Of a stretch of DNA of 37,134 bases, positions 26,379-34,809 are shown piece after piece. A model generated the notes under the pieces. It was not told where the DNA came from and made no database searches. It worked only from the letters and a program-made list of their open reading frames with translations. Source of the DNA: Gammaproteobacteria bacterium. Lineage in GTDB: Bacteria > Pseudomonadota > Gammaproteobacteria > Chromatiales > Chromatiaceae. Both the position numbers and the translations under genes were made by a program. The stretch lies in NCBI GenBank assembly GCA_024227135.1, contig JAAELC010000798.1, forward strand, positions 1 to 37,134. The letters run 5' to 3'. How positions within the stretch are numbered: position 1 is the first letter of the stretch; each line of letters opens with the position of its first letter.

Positions 26379-26805
26379 AGTCAGACTCTCGTCAGTTGGT
26401 TAAAAAGCGGTAGTAGTATGGGGATGAAGAGCGAAAGGATACTCCAATCGAGCTGAGAATCTAAGCTTGGAAATGTAAGGTAGTTTTGTCTGAAGTGGTT
26501 AAAACCTCATTCATCGTCTGCGGTTAACGCAAGTCGACTCTATCGAGTCAACAGGTACCGGTGTCCCGAAATGTTATCTACTCCTGGTCAGGTACTCCAG
26601 ATTCCAGCCGGAGTAAGCAGCATCGGGTACCACAAATGGTACGCGAGAGTAATTGGGGATGGAGGGAATGATTGGAAAAAGGGCTCCCGGTTCAAAGGAA
26701 GCCCTATTTCTGCCATGGGAACCATTCCCTTATGCACATTTGAGCTTGGGTCAATACGAAAACTCACATGGGTCAGCAGTTCGTTTCTGATTTCCACATC
26801 GGGTA
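26379..26805. other. 427-base spacer with a doubtful small ORF
   Basis: A minus-strand reading of 69 codons (26588-26797, GTG start) begins eight bases after the stop of the upstream 191-codon gene. It has no ribosome binding site and no recognisable motif. It could be a cotranscribed small gene or chance. Nothing else is seen. Confidence 0.25.
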
Positions 26806-27381
26806 TTACTTAATGTCTACTACCTCTTTCGAGAAAACCAAGACGTTTTCTGCGTTGGTGGCAGCTTTCTGCTTTATACGCAGAAGGGCACGGCTTCCAT
26901 CAGGGTGTTTTCCATTTATTACAGCGCCTATACTCAGTTTGATTGGAGAGTAGTCAGATGGGGCTGTTTCCGCATCCGCTTCTTTCTGAAACTCGATACG
27001 GACATCCGGCAGGGGATCACCGGACTCTTCTATGGAAAAGGTCGCTCGGATTTTCACAAAGCCCAGGGCTGGCTTTTTACCATTTAGTACATCTTCGGCT
27101 TTTGCACCGAAGATTGTTGGCGTGCCAGCGAAATTGAAGTCATTAGCCAAAAGGTCAGCAATGGATTGTGCGAACCCCAGTGCTCTTCGAGTCAAAAGAA
27201 AGACCGAAAACATGATGGTACCATCCCTGCGTACACATTCGAAAACCCGGCCTCTTACTCTTGTACCGAGCGAGATAGGTGAAGTAGGATGATTCTCGAG
27301 ATAACTGCTAACCAGTCCGGCATAGTCGACTAATCCGAAATTGACAAATGATAAGTCAGTCCATGCCAGCATATCTTGCAT
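26806..27381 (-). CDS. Hypothetical protein, 191 residues
   Basis: Not recognised. The reading is open for 191 codons with a balanced amino acid composition. It contains a hydrophobic/helical segment (about 55-80, FSVFLLTRRALGFAQSIADLL), a beta-like part (FVKIRATFSIEE, VRIEFQKEA) and a Lys/Arg-rich C-terminal part. No signal peptide or cysteine motif stands out, and no good ribosome binding site precedes either ATG (27381 or 27372). It could be a full small protein or the remnant of a longer gene, given the decayed neighbourhood. Confidence 0.5.
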   Translation of the reverse strand: MQDMLAWTDLSFVNFGLVDYAGLVSSYLENHPTSPISLGTRVRGRVFECVRRDGTIMFSVFLLTRRALGFAQSIADLLANDFNFAGTPTIFGAKAEDVLNGKKPALGFVKIRATFSIEESGDPLPDVRIEFQKEADAETAPSDYSPIKLSIGAVINGKHPDGSRALLRIKQKAATNAENVLVFSKEVVDIK

Positions 27382-27476
27382 CGGTGGGAAAAAAACTTAG
27401 TACTCCCCTGGGCAACCAGGAAAGCAGGGTGACCCTGAATAAATTCATATGCTTCTCCGCCAATGTACATGTGAAT

Positions 27477-27504
27477 AGCGCCGTCCGGACGACCGGACGG
27501 CGCT
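27477..27504 (-). terminator. Perfect 12-bp stem hairpin after the PQQ dehydrogenase remnant
   Basis: AGCGCCGTCCGG pairs perfectly with CCGGACGGCGCT across a four-base loop. It starts 26 bases beyond the stop of the minus-strand dehydrogenase remnant, which is where a terminator would be, but no T tract follows on that strand. It is probably a terminator hairpin that lost or never had a U run. Confidence 0.55.
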
Positions 27505-27529
27505 CAGGTGAAACAAGAGGCTGGCTTCG

Positions 27530-28708
27530 CTATAATCCAAACACCAGGATAGCGTTTCCGCGCTTGAAGTTGAGTTGGAAATTACCACCTGCTGCCACAG
27601 CGACATGTTGCTTACCGTCCACTTCGAAGAACATGGGGGCTGCGTTAACGCCCGCACCGCATTGGAAAGACCAGAGTTCCTTCCCGTCAGTGGCATTGTA
27701 CGCTTTGAAATGCCCATTATCCTCACCGGTAAAAACCAGATTGCCTGCGTTGGAAGAGATACCGTCGATCATTGGTTGTGGGGTCTTCGCCTGCCAGGCG
27801 ATTGCAGCTGTATCCACATTGACTGCTGTGACATTGCCCCATTGCTCCTCACCAGGAATCGTGGTGAATGCTCCACCCAGCCACAACTTATCTTTTTCCA
27901 GGGGACTTTCTTCACAGTATATGTCATAGGCTGATGCAGATTCACATAGTAAACCATGCGTGTCTCGGGATTAAATGCCCCCGGAGACCACTCCACACCG
28001 CCATTGGCGCCTGGAAGCATGCGTACACCTTCCTCGGTAGGTTGGGCAAACAGATTTTCATGGGGAATCATCGCTTCGGAGCGACGCAACAATTCACCGG
28101 TATCCTTATTATATGCGCTGATAAAACCACGGATGCCATATTCGGCACCCGATATACCGACAATGATTTTGTCTTTGTACACCGTTGGTGCCACCGTTTC
28201 CGAATAACCGGCTTCGGGATCGGCGATCTCGATCTCCCAAACCAGTTCTCCGGTTTTTTTGTCCAGGGCAATCAGCATGGCATCGAGTGTCGCCATGTAA
28301 ATGTTATTGTCGCTGATGGCTACCCCGCGGTTATTGGGACCACAGCAGAAAATCGTGGTCCCAAGTTTGTGCTCGTAATGCCAGAGCTGTTTTCCGCTGT
28401 CGGCATCCACGGCAAAGACCTGGTTGTACGGGGTGGTGACGTACATGACCCCATCTTCGACTATAGGTGTGTTTTCGAAAGAACCCATGACACCGGTTTG
28501 GAAAATCCATTTTAGCCGCAGGTCTTTGACGTTCTCAACATTGATATCAGCTTTAGGCGAGTGCCGGGTATTGGCAAGATCCCCCCCGTACACCAGCCAG
28601 TTCTTAACTCTGTCCTCCAGCTTGGGTAAGAGAGTTCCAGTCAGTCGCGCTGACAGTCTGGAAACATCCCATGACAATGACAGCATAGAGCAATACCTTT
28701 TTGTTCAT
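27530..28708 (-). pseudogene. PQQ-dependent (quinoprotein) dehydrogenase, degraded
   Basis: A remnant of a periplasmic quinoprotein alcohol/methanol dehydrogenase-like enzyme (normally about 560-620 residues). An ATG at 28708 with AGGAG upstream opens a signal peptide (KKVLLYAVIVMG to SAT). The frame must then shift at about 28615-28640 to enter the propeller blades (WLVYGGDLANTRHSP, TPYNQVFAVDADSGKQLW, the vicinal Cys-Cys of FCCGPNNRGV, ISGAEYGIRG). It must shift back at a run of five A near 27892-27896 to reach the C-terminal blades (WLGGAFTTIPGEEQWG, TGEDNGHFKAYN). Between TGELLRR and SEAMIPHENL more than 100 residues expected in the family are missing. With two frameshifts and a deletion it cannot make a working enzyme. 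Confidence 0.88.
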
Positions 28709-28840
28709 GGCGTACTTTTCTCCTCATTGACAGTGGATGTGAAAACAACCGCTTCCCATACGCTCAGGCTTACAATGTCATGTAACGCCGTGATTGTGCA
28801 GGGTGACTGCAAGGGTTTCACCCCTGAAAAATGTTTTTGG

Positions 28841-29299
28841 TCAGATGGAGTCCCGAATGGTTTTAGTTAACAATCTGAGCTTCTTATCAAGATAGGCATA
28901 TCGGTGGCAAAGGAACTCGGCTTCTTCCATTGCATCATCCATGTAGCGTGCATCCGCCAGGCGGGCTCGATCATAGCTTTGCCGATTGAGCCTTTCCGCT
29001 TCATTGCCTGACTCGGATAGTTTTAGAAGTGCTGTCTCATGTCCCTGAATGTTCTCCTCAAGTATCTTGGCCCGCAGCACGTACTGCCGTATTCCTTCAA
29101 TCAGAAAGCCCCGAAGTGCCTCGACTTCCATCAGAAGACCCGCGTAAACAGACAGTAGCGCCACTTCTCTGTCGTCATGTTGGCGATCAGCGAACTGGAT
29201 AATCGATCGTGTACCCTGAGCAGGCCTGTTTTCAGGGCTGGCTGCATGTTCCACCAGTCTCTTGACTGCCTGGTTCCGGTTCCAGTCAACCGGCAGCAT
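28841..29299 (-). CDS. Hypothetical helical protein, 152 residues
   Basis: Not recognised. It is predicted to be almost entirely helical and charged (many Arg, Glu and Leu), with a long heptad-like stretch from about 45 to 150, so a coiled-coil or four-helix bundle is plausible. No signal peptide or membrane segment. The ATG at 29299 lacks a strong ribosome binding site. It lies 133 bases upstream of the dehydrogenase remnant on the same strand, and MITE copy C is about 125 bases upstream of its start. Confidence 0.55.
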   Translation of the reverse strand: MLPVDWNRNQAVKRLVEHAASPENRPAQGTRSIIQFADRQHDDREVALLSVYAGLLMEVEALRGFLIEGIRQYVLRAKILEENIQGHETALLKLSESGNEAERLNRQSYDRARLADARYMDDAMEEAEFLCHRYAYLDKKLRLLTKTIRDSI

Positions 29300-29417
29300 G
29301 CCTGGGAGTGGCCCCTTCCCAGATTGATGACTCTGCTATTTACTGCACAAAAATAGGGGAAGGACATTTTCTGAAGGGTGTTATAACCACGTATGGCCCT
29401 GCCTGTCGAATAATGTT

Positions 29418-29575
29418 AAAGCGAGGTATCTACTCACCCCCCATGGGCGATCTGTCCCGGAAGACGTCGCAAATACCTCCCTGTAGACTTGGCTTTGGCA
29501 TCCCTGCCAAAGACACTTCCACCACAGACCACCCACGGGGGGTAATCTCTGGGGGGTGAGCAGTTACAAAGCGAG
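29418..29575 (-). mobile_element. MITE-like element, copy C, with perfect 8-bp target duplication
   Basis: The best-preserved copy. The element is 29426-29567 (142 bp) with ends GTATCTACTCACCCCCC and GGGGGGTGAGCAGTTAC, which pair at 15 of 17 positions. The direct repeat AAAGCGAG flanks it at 29418-29425 and 29568-29575. The internal hairpin is CTTTGGCA-TCCC-TGCCAAAG. Its orientation is opposite to copies A and B. Confidence 0.88.
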
Positions 29576-29750
29576 ATAATTACCTGACTGCTTACAGTGC
29601 AACGGTACTCGAATTGTCAGTATCTGGCCTTGGCGGGTTGTTTTTGTTGGTAGACCGCGGACCCAGGATGGGGGAATGGCTGGGAAAATGCTGCCTGGGA
29701 ATTGTTTCGCCGATTATTTTATCGCTACTCAGATCAGCATCCTGCGTGAA

Positions 29751-29960
29751 CTAGCTATTAAAAATATTTTTGCGAAGCCGGGATTCCGTTGGAACTGAAG
29801 CCTCAGAGCAGGCGATATACCAGTCCATTTTCTGTTCTGCGAAAGCGAGTAATTCGAGCGCTTTTCGGGGTAGTGGGCCTTTCAGGTTCGAATCCCATTC
29901 GCTGATGAATCGTTCCCAGAACTCAATCTCTTCCAACATGTGGTTTTCTAAATGTGTCAT
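29751..29960 (-). CDS. Hypothetical small protein, 69 residues
   Basis: Not recognised. A small acidic/aromatic helical protein (HMLEEIEFWERFISEWDS, then a helix around ALELLAFAEQKMDWYIAC). AGGTGAG lies eight bases before the ATG at 29960, which supports real translation. No export signal. The size and Trp/Glu-rich helices suggest a protein-interaction or regulatory role, but nothing in the sequence fixes one. Confidence 0.55.
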   Translation of the reverse strand: MTHLENHMLEEIEFWERFISEWDSNLKGPLPRKALELLAFAEQKMDWYIACSEASVPTESRLRKNIFNS

Positions 29961-30532
29961 TCCGGAAACTCACCTGCCTTCAGGAGGGATGTTTCGTTCA
30001 CCTTGGAAAAATCGAAAGTTGTGACCATTTCCATACTGCGACTCGAAGACGAGATCCTTAGGCAGGTATAGGGCGTACAGATGTTGCCTGGTTCCTGGTT
30101 ATCACAGCACCTGGCGGGTACTGTGAACTCAGCTTTTTTCGGGTCATCGATTCAGTTGACTGCCGTTACTGATAACCCAGCACAATGTGGTGAATAGTAG
30201 GCTGTATTATCTGCAATATCTTGGCTGAGCAAGCCAACTATTTGTCCTGTAGCGCCATGTGTGTCATCTGCTGCAGGAGGAGGGATGTGGGATCTTTCGC
30301 ACTGGGATTGCGATTAGGGTTAAGGAAATCAGTGAGTACCCGAAAATCACCCTGTATTCTGGTTCAAATCCAAGGCGTGAGTAGTGGTGCATGGATGCAC
30401 CGTTTACGAAGCCGAGGATGCAAAAAGGTCGCATAGCTGTTCTACCGTTTTTCGCAACTCTTTCCACAACGGGGAAGATGGGCAAAAAGACAAAGAGGAT
30501 GGGGAATTCTATTTCTGCCGCAGCCCTGACAT
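29961..30532. other. 572-base spacer, nothing recognised
   Basis: Short readings exist on both strands (for example plus 30221-30436 and minus 30264-30485), but none has a ribosome binding site or coherent protein character. No strong hairpin or repeat copy is seen. It may be the debris of a lost gene downstream of the MerB-like gene. Confidence 0.35.
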
Positions 30533-31186
30533 CTAAGAATCAAGAAGCGGTACAAAAAACCGCCCTCCGAATTCGATGGCCTCCTGAAGATTAAAAATCT
30601 CCCTGTTTTCCGGGTCAGCCATTACCCAATACCGGGCGGTCTCGGTATCCCGGAGGAAAATCATCTCCATACACAGGCTGTCTGCGCAGGAAGTTTCGCT
30701 GCTCTCGGCTCCCCATATGATGCCGAAGTGGACATCGGCCGCTTCATCCGGGTTCAGTATCCTGTTACCTGACTGCTCTATGTTGACGGGGCTTCCGGTG
30801 ACCCTGCAGCGAGATGTGATACGAGTATTCTTTTTGAACATCGGGCTGACAGCCAGGGCGTCCAGGGCACACATGGCATAGACTCGATGTCCATTGACCG
30901 AAATGGAATGTTCCCTCTGTTCGGTAGTGAAGGGGTATGCACCCACAGGCTCCCCCTGATCGGAGAAGACCACCATATCCTTTTCCTGTAAAGTGCTTAT
31001 GGTTTTCTCCAGGTCATCTACCAGTTTCGCCATCTCGTCCCTTGAAAGAATCCTGCCTCTATCAACGAACGAGCGAAGGATTTGCTGATGCAGCGCCTTT
31101 ACGGATTTACTGCAATCCTCCTGTCTTTCCTTCAGTGGCAGAATGCTCTGCAGGTGATTGAGTGCACTTTCCAGTTTTTCGTTCAT
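30533..31186 (-). CDS. MerB-like (alkylmercury lyase family) protein
   Basis: A 217-residue cytoplasmic protein with a helical N-terminal half (1-75) and a C-terminal half resembling organomercurial lyase MerB. YAMCALDALAVSPMF aligns with the MerB YAWCALDTL segment and keeps both catalytic residues (C106 and D109 here, C96 and D99 in MerB). SRCRVTGSPV matches the following SHCAATGAPV, and C172 in SLCMEMIF matches the second catalytic cysteine (C159). MerB breaks the carbon-mercury bond and normally works with MerA; no merA, merR or merT lies here. Family members outside mer operons may have another thiol or metal role. AGGA lies a few bases before the ATG. MITE copy D begins 27 bases upstream of the start. 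Confidence 0.75.
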   Translation of the reverse strand: MNEKLESALNHLQSILPLKERQEDCSKSVKALHQQILRSFVDRGRILSRDEMAKLVDDLEKTISTLQEKDMVVFSDQGEPVGAYPFTTEQREHSISVNGHRVYAMCALDALAVSPMFKKNTRITSRCRVTGSPVNIEQSGNRILNPDEAADVHFGIIWGAESSETSCADSLCMEMIFLRDTETARYWVMADPENREIFNLQEAIEFGGRFFVPLLDS

Positions 31187-31205
31187 CGTATTCCTGTTCC
31201 ATTAT

Positions 31206-31362
31206 TTCGAAGGGTAACTATTCACCCCGCACGGGCAATCTGTTGCGGAAGACGCCGCAAAACCCTCCCTGCAGGCTTGCTTTGGCATCCGTGCCAAAGA
31301 CACTTCCTCCACAGACCGCCCTTGGGAGGTAACCTCTGGAGGGTGAGCAGTTACTTCGGAGG
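31206..31362 (-). mobile_element. MITE-like element, copy D, with 8-bp target duplication
   Basis: The element is 31214-31354 (141 bp) with ends GTAACTATTCACC and GGTGAGCAGTTAC. Flanking direct repeats are TTCGAAGG (31206-31213) and TTCGGAGG (31355-31362), 7 of 8 identical. The internal hairpin is CTTTGGCA-TCCG-TGCCAAAG. It lies in the divergent promoter region between the MerB-like gene and the ABC/NosL genes, in the same orientation as copy C. Confidence 0.83.
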
Positions 31363-31536
31363 TTGCTGAGTTCAGACCGATTCGGATAGCCGAATCAGGT
31401 CAAATCACGTGGTTGTTGGGTCATATCACACACTTTATCGGCTTAGTGAGTTGTAAAGCGATTCCTCCTCAGGGAGATTTGACATTGGTCAGTTCTTGGG
31501 GTGCCTGGTAAACGATAGACTCCCGCCTGAATTCCC
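31363..31536. other. Upstream region of the ABC/NosL gene group
   Basis: This 174-base stretch between MITE copy D and the first plus-strand gene presumably carries the promoter. No clear -35/-10 pair or ribosome binding site is seen. Confidence 0.25.
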
Positions 31537-31857
31537 ATGGGCCATCACTTCAGGCGTCATTTGCAAATGCGTAAGTCGAGGGCATTTTTCCTGATGTCGG
31601 CTATCGGCGTGCTGTCGATTGTGCTGACAATGCTTGATGCCCGTACGCGCAGTGTATCCGAGTTGAGCATGCTGGAACAACGGACGGAAATGGTCAGGAA
31701 AATGGGCTTGACCGATTTGGCCCTCTTTATCGAAGCTCGGTACACCCGGCATCCCAGCCAGGCGGATCGTCATTCGGCTTTTCAGGAGCATCCGCTCAGC
31801 CTGGAGCATTTCCCCACCGGTTCATTTCTTCCTCCCAGCCTGCATCTGACCCAGTGA
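31537..31857 (+). CDS. Small membrane-anchored hypothetical protein in the ABC/NosL group
   Basis: A 106-residue protein with one hydrophobic segment (about 17-33, AFFLMSAIGVLSIVLTML) after a positive N-terminus, so probably a membrane anchor with a periplasmic C-terminal part rich in Arg/His. The stop overlaps the GTG of the permease gene by four bases, showing translational coupling. An ATG at 31567 (MRKSRAFF) would give a more typical signal-anchor start; neither has a good ribosome binding site. Not recognised as a family; it probably works with the ABC permease. Confidence 0.7.
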   Translation: MGHHFRRHLQMRKSRAFFLMSAIGVLSIVLTMLDARTRSVSELSMLEQRTEMVRKMGLTDLALFIEARYTRHPSQADRHSAFQEHPLSLEHFPTGSFLPPSLHLTQ

Positions 31858-32987
31858 AAGCATTCATTCGTAAACAGGGATTTCTGATCGATTTTACGCT
31901 CTCTTCCCTAATGAGGCGAAAGGGCAAGAACATCGGACTTTTGATCGTCTATGGATTGATCGTATTCCTGCTGGCTTCCGTAATGCTGTTCTCCCATGCC
32001 TTGCGCAAAGAAGCAGGTCTCGTCTTGCAGGGGGCACCGGAGATTGTGCTTCAACGCATGGTTGCCGGGCGTCATGCATTGATTCCAGCGGATTATCTGG
32101 ACGCCATCGAGAGCATTCGTGGCGTGGCCGGAACGGAGGGTCGATTGTGGGGCTATTTTTACGACCCGGCTGTGGGTGCCAACTACACCGTCATGGTCAC
32201 CCCAGATTATGAGTTGTCTGGTAATGAAGTGGTGATAGGCGCCGGGATATCCCGTATTCGGGGCGTGGCGGAGGGTGATTTTTTCTCATTGCGTTCCGAC
32301 AAGGGAAAAACCTATGTTTTCAAGGTCAAATCCCTTCTCGATTCTGAATCGGAACTGGTCAGTACCGATCTGGTTCTGATCTCCGAAAAAGCGTTTCGCG
32401 TTCTGACTGGAATACCAGAGGGGCGGTTGACCGATATTATTCTGAAAGTGCGTAACCCCAGAGAAGTACAGAAAGTGGCGGAAAAGCTGGTTGCCCGTCT
32501 GCCTGACACGCGACCGATACTAAGGGAGGAAATACTGCGTACTTATGACAGTATATTCGCCTGGCGACAGGGCATTGTATTCGTACTGCTGCTGGGCGCA
32601 TTGTTGGCTTTCGTGATCTTTGCCTGGGACAAGGCATCCGGTCTGAGCGCAGAGGAGAAGCGGGAAATCGGTATCCTCAAAGCAGTGGGTTGGGAGACTG
32701 GTGATGTCTTGAGAATGAAGTTCTGGGAGGGTGCCATCATCTCTTTCAGTGCCTTCACCCTTGGGTATCTGGCTGCTTATCTACATGTCTTCTACAGTTC
32801 TGCGGTACTTTTCGAACCCGTGCTCAAAGGCTGGTCGGTGCTCTATCCCCAGTTTGATCTGGTTCCTTTCGTGGATGGGTTGCAGCTGGCCACGCTGTTC
32901 TTTTTCACCGTGTTTCCCTACACCGTTGCCACGATAATCCCAATCTGGCAAGCCTCGATAACCGATCCCGATGCGATCATGCGTTAG
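31854..32987 (+). CDS. FtsX/MacB-type ABC transporter permease
   Basis: A 377-residue permease of the type VII (LolCE/MacB) class. One TM helix (about 27-48) precedes a large periplasmic domain (about 55-225), then three TM helices (about 238-258, 288-312, 340-362) with the conserved cytoplasmic EEKREIGILKAVGWETGDVL segment before the second of these. Such permeases do not import solutes; they use ATP to move a periplasmic domain that extracts lipoproteins or drives partner proteins. It starts with a GTG overlapping the preceding gene and is followed after five bases by its ATPase. Cotranscription with NosL genes suggests a role in metal-site assembly. Confidence 0.88.
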   Translation: MKAFIRKQGFLIDFTLSSLMRRKGKNIGLLIVYGLIVFLLASVMLFSHALRKEAGLVLQGAPEIVLQRMVAGRHALIPADYLDAIESIRGVAGTEGRLWGYFYDPAVGANYTVMVTPDYELSGNEVVIGAGISRIRGVAEGDFFSLRSDKGKTYVFKVKSLLDSESELVSTDLVLISEKAFRVLTGIPEGRLTDIILKVRNPREVQKVAEKLVARLPDTRPILREEILRTYDSIFAWRQGIVFVLLLGALLAFVIFAWDKASGLSAEEKREIGILKAVGWETGDVLRMKFWEGAIISFSAFTLGYLAAYLHVFYSSAVLFEPVLKGWSVLYPQFDLVPFVDGLQLATLFFFTVFPYTVATIIPIWQASITDPDAIMR

Positions 32988-32992
32988 CCGGT

Positions 32993-33670
32993 ATGCGAAT
33001 CGAACTCAGTAATATCGAGAAAATCTTCAACCGGGGCCGGCATAACGAGTTTCGTGCCATACGGGATGTCTCGATGGAAATCGCTCCCAACAGGATTACT
33101 TGTCTGAAAGGCGCCAGTGGGTCTGGAAAGACCACATTGCTTTCGATGATCGGTTGCCTTTCGCGGCCGACTTCCGGGCGTATTCTGTTGGGAGAACGGA
33201 TGATATCCGGGTTGCCGGAACGATTTTTAACCGATATCCGGCGTCACACCTTCGGCTTCGTATTTCAGCGGTTCAATCTGATCCAGGGGTTGACGGTCCT
33301 AGACAATATTATGATCCCTGCTTACCCTCTGGGATTGGATCATGGTGAATTGAAACGCTCCGCGAAACTTCTGCTGAAACAGTTTGGCCTTGAGCGAGTC
33401 AGTAATAATCCGGTGCAGTGGCTGTCTGGCGGAGAGGCTCAGCGGGTTGCCATTTGTCGGGCGCTGATAAACGATCCCGGAGTCCTGCTGGCTGACGAAC
33501 CCACTGCCAACCTCGATTTAAAAAATTCCCGCGAATTCATGGAGTTGATCGGCAATCTGAGTGAGTCCGGGAAAACCATACTGATGACCAGTCATGATCC
33601 GCTGGTTTATGAGTCTCCTGTAGTGGATGAGGTAGTGGAGATGCATGACGGGCAGATCATGGTGAAATAA
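32993..33670 (+). CDS. LolD/MacB-type ABC transporter ATPase
   Basis: A cytoplasmic ATPase of 225 residues, the usual size for LolD-type subunits. Walker A is GASGSGKTT, the Q-loop is in VFQRFNLI, the signature is LSGGEAQR, Walker B is LLADEPTANLD, and the switch histidine is in TSHDP. It partners with the permease encoded five bases upstream. The next gene begins two bases after its stop, so the set is one operon. Confidence 0.94.
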   Translation: MRIELSNIEKIFNRGRHNEFRAIRDVSMEIAPNRITCLKGASGSGKTTLLSMIGCLSRPTSGRILLGERMISGLPERFLTDIRRHTFGFVFQRFNLIQGLTVLDNIMIPAYPLGLDHGELKRSAKLLLKQFGLERVSNNPVQWLSGGEAQRVAICRALINDPGVLLADEPTANLDLKNSREFMELIGNLSESGKTILMTSHDPLVYESPVVDEVVEMHDGQIMVK

Positions 33671-33672
33671 AC

Positions 33673-34677
33673 ATGCTTTTCAATCCCCCTGTCATAGCAT
33701 TAATCATGGTTTCGGTCGTAGTAACGCTGATGTTGCTGGCGGCCGCCGGTCTGGCGGTGCAGATACTCATGTACTGGGATATCGGCAGTGGCAGCGAACG
33801 TCAGTTGATTCTGGAGCGACGCACTTATCTGGTATCTACGCTGCTGACCTGGGTTTTTGCTTCAGAACTGATCTCGCTGATGCTGTTTATCTACAATGCC
33901 GAATCCATGTCCGGACAATTCGTCGGGGCGATGTGTGCAACCGGGGTTCTCAACGTCAACGCCTGGGGTTGGCCCGCACTGTTTCTCAAACTGATCATCT
34001 TTTTTTCCGGTGCGGTATGGCTGGCGATCAATCATCTGGATAACCAGGGGTTTGATTTTCCGCTGGTGAAGGTTAAGTATCTGTTGCTATTGATTATTCT
34101 GCCGCTTGTAATGGTCGAGGCTTTTGTGCAGCTTCAGTACTTTCTGGGATTGAAGCCAAACCTTATCACCTCTTGCTGTGGATCACTCTTTTCCTCTGAA
34201 GCTGAGGGTGTAGTGGGCAACGTTTCATCATTATTGCCATCCACCGCGTTGTTGCTGTTTTACGGTGCAGGACTTCTGATGATGCTGAGTGGGACCTGGT
34301 TTCTCTGGCGTAAGAGTGGCGGGTGGGTTTTTTCCTCCCTGAGCGTGGGTGCTTTTATCGCTTCGCTGGCAGGCATGATTTCCTACGTAGCACTCTACGT
34401 TTATGAGCATCCACACCACCACTGTCCCTTCTGCGTTCTCAAGCCTGGTCACGACTACGCCGGGTATGCTTTGTACCTTCCACTTTTTGCCGCCACAGCG
34501 CTGGCGCTGGCAACCGGAGCCGTGAGTCGCTGGAAGCATGTACCCAGCCTGTCTGCCGTGGTCGAGAGCAATGCACCCCGGCTGGCCTGGTTGTCGATGA
34601 TGCTTTATGCACTGTTTTTTTCAGTAGCCACGTTTTTCGTCCTGCGATCGAGTCTGGTTATGGCACCGTTCTGGTGA
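33673..34677 (+). CDS. Eight-helix membrane protein with CC and His-rich CPFC motifs
   Basis: Not assigned to a named family. 334 residues with about eight TM helices (near 7-33, 53-75, 100-118, 135-155, 190-212, 217-243, 263-285, 305-326). Between helices lie two thiol sites: a vicinal pair in TSCCGSLF (C168, C169) and HPHHHCPFC (H246, H248-250, C251, C254, with H260 after it). The CxxC flanked by histidines suggests metal binding or thiol redox chemistry on one face of the membrane. C88 sits in a GAMCATGVLN segment. Position between an FtsX/LolD ABC pair and NosL-like genes suggests metal delivery or disulfide handling, which is inference. Confidence 0.75.
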   Translation: MLFNPPVIALIMVSVVVTLMLLAAAGLAVQILMYWDIGSGSERQLILERRTYLVSTLLTWVFASELISLMLFIYNAESMSGQFVGAMCATGVLNVNAWGWPALFLKLIIFFSGAVWLAINHLDNQGFDFPLVKVKYLLLLIILPLVMVEAFVQLQYFLGLKPNLITSCCGSLFSSEAEGVVGNVSSLLPSTALLLFYGAGLLMMLSGTWFLWRKSGGWVFSSLSVGAFIASLAGMISYVALYVYEHPHHHCPFCVLKPGHDYAGYALYLPLFAATALALATGAVSRWKHVPSLSAVVESNAPRLAWLSMMLYALFFSVATFFVLRSSLVMAPFW

Positions 34678-34809
34678 CCCGGTGGGTGCTACCGGGGGTG
34701 AGAATGTTGACAGCTCAAGTGTATCGAGGTGGTTCGGTCGGTGTTTTTCGGAGGGAGTGCTGAGTAGTTGGTTTTCCAGTTTTATATCCAAGTGGGAGAG
34801 AGGTAGCTT

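Noticed and set aside
30221-30594. Short readings on both strands downstream of the MerB-like gene
   Set aside because: No ribosome binding site, no consistent protein character, and overlapping on opposite strands.
29418-31362. Possible CRISPR array, because similar sequences recur at 29.4 and 31.2 kb
   Set aside because: The repeated units are 141-142 bp palindromic-ended elements with target duplications, not short direct repeats with spacers.
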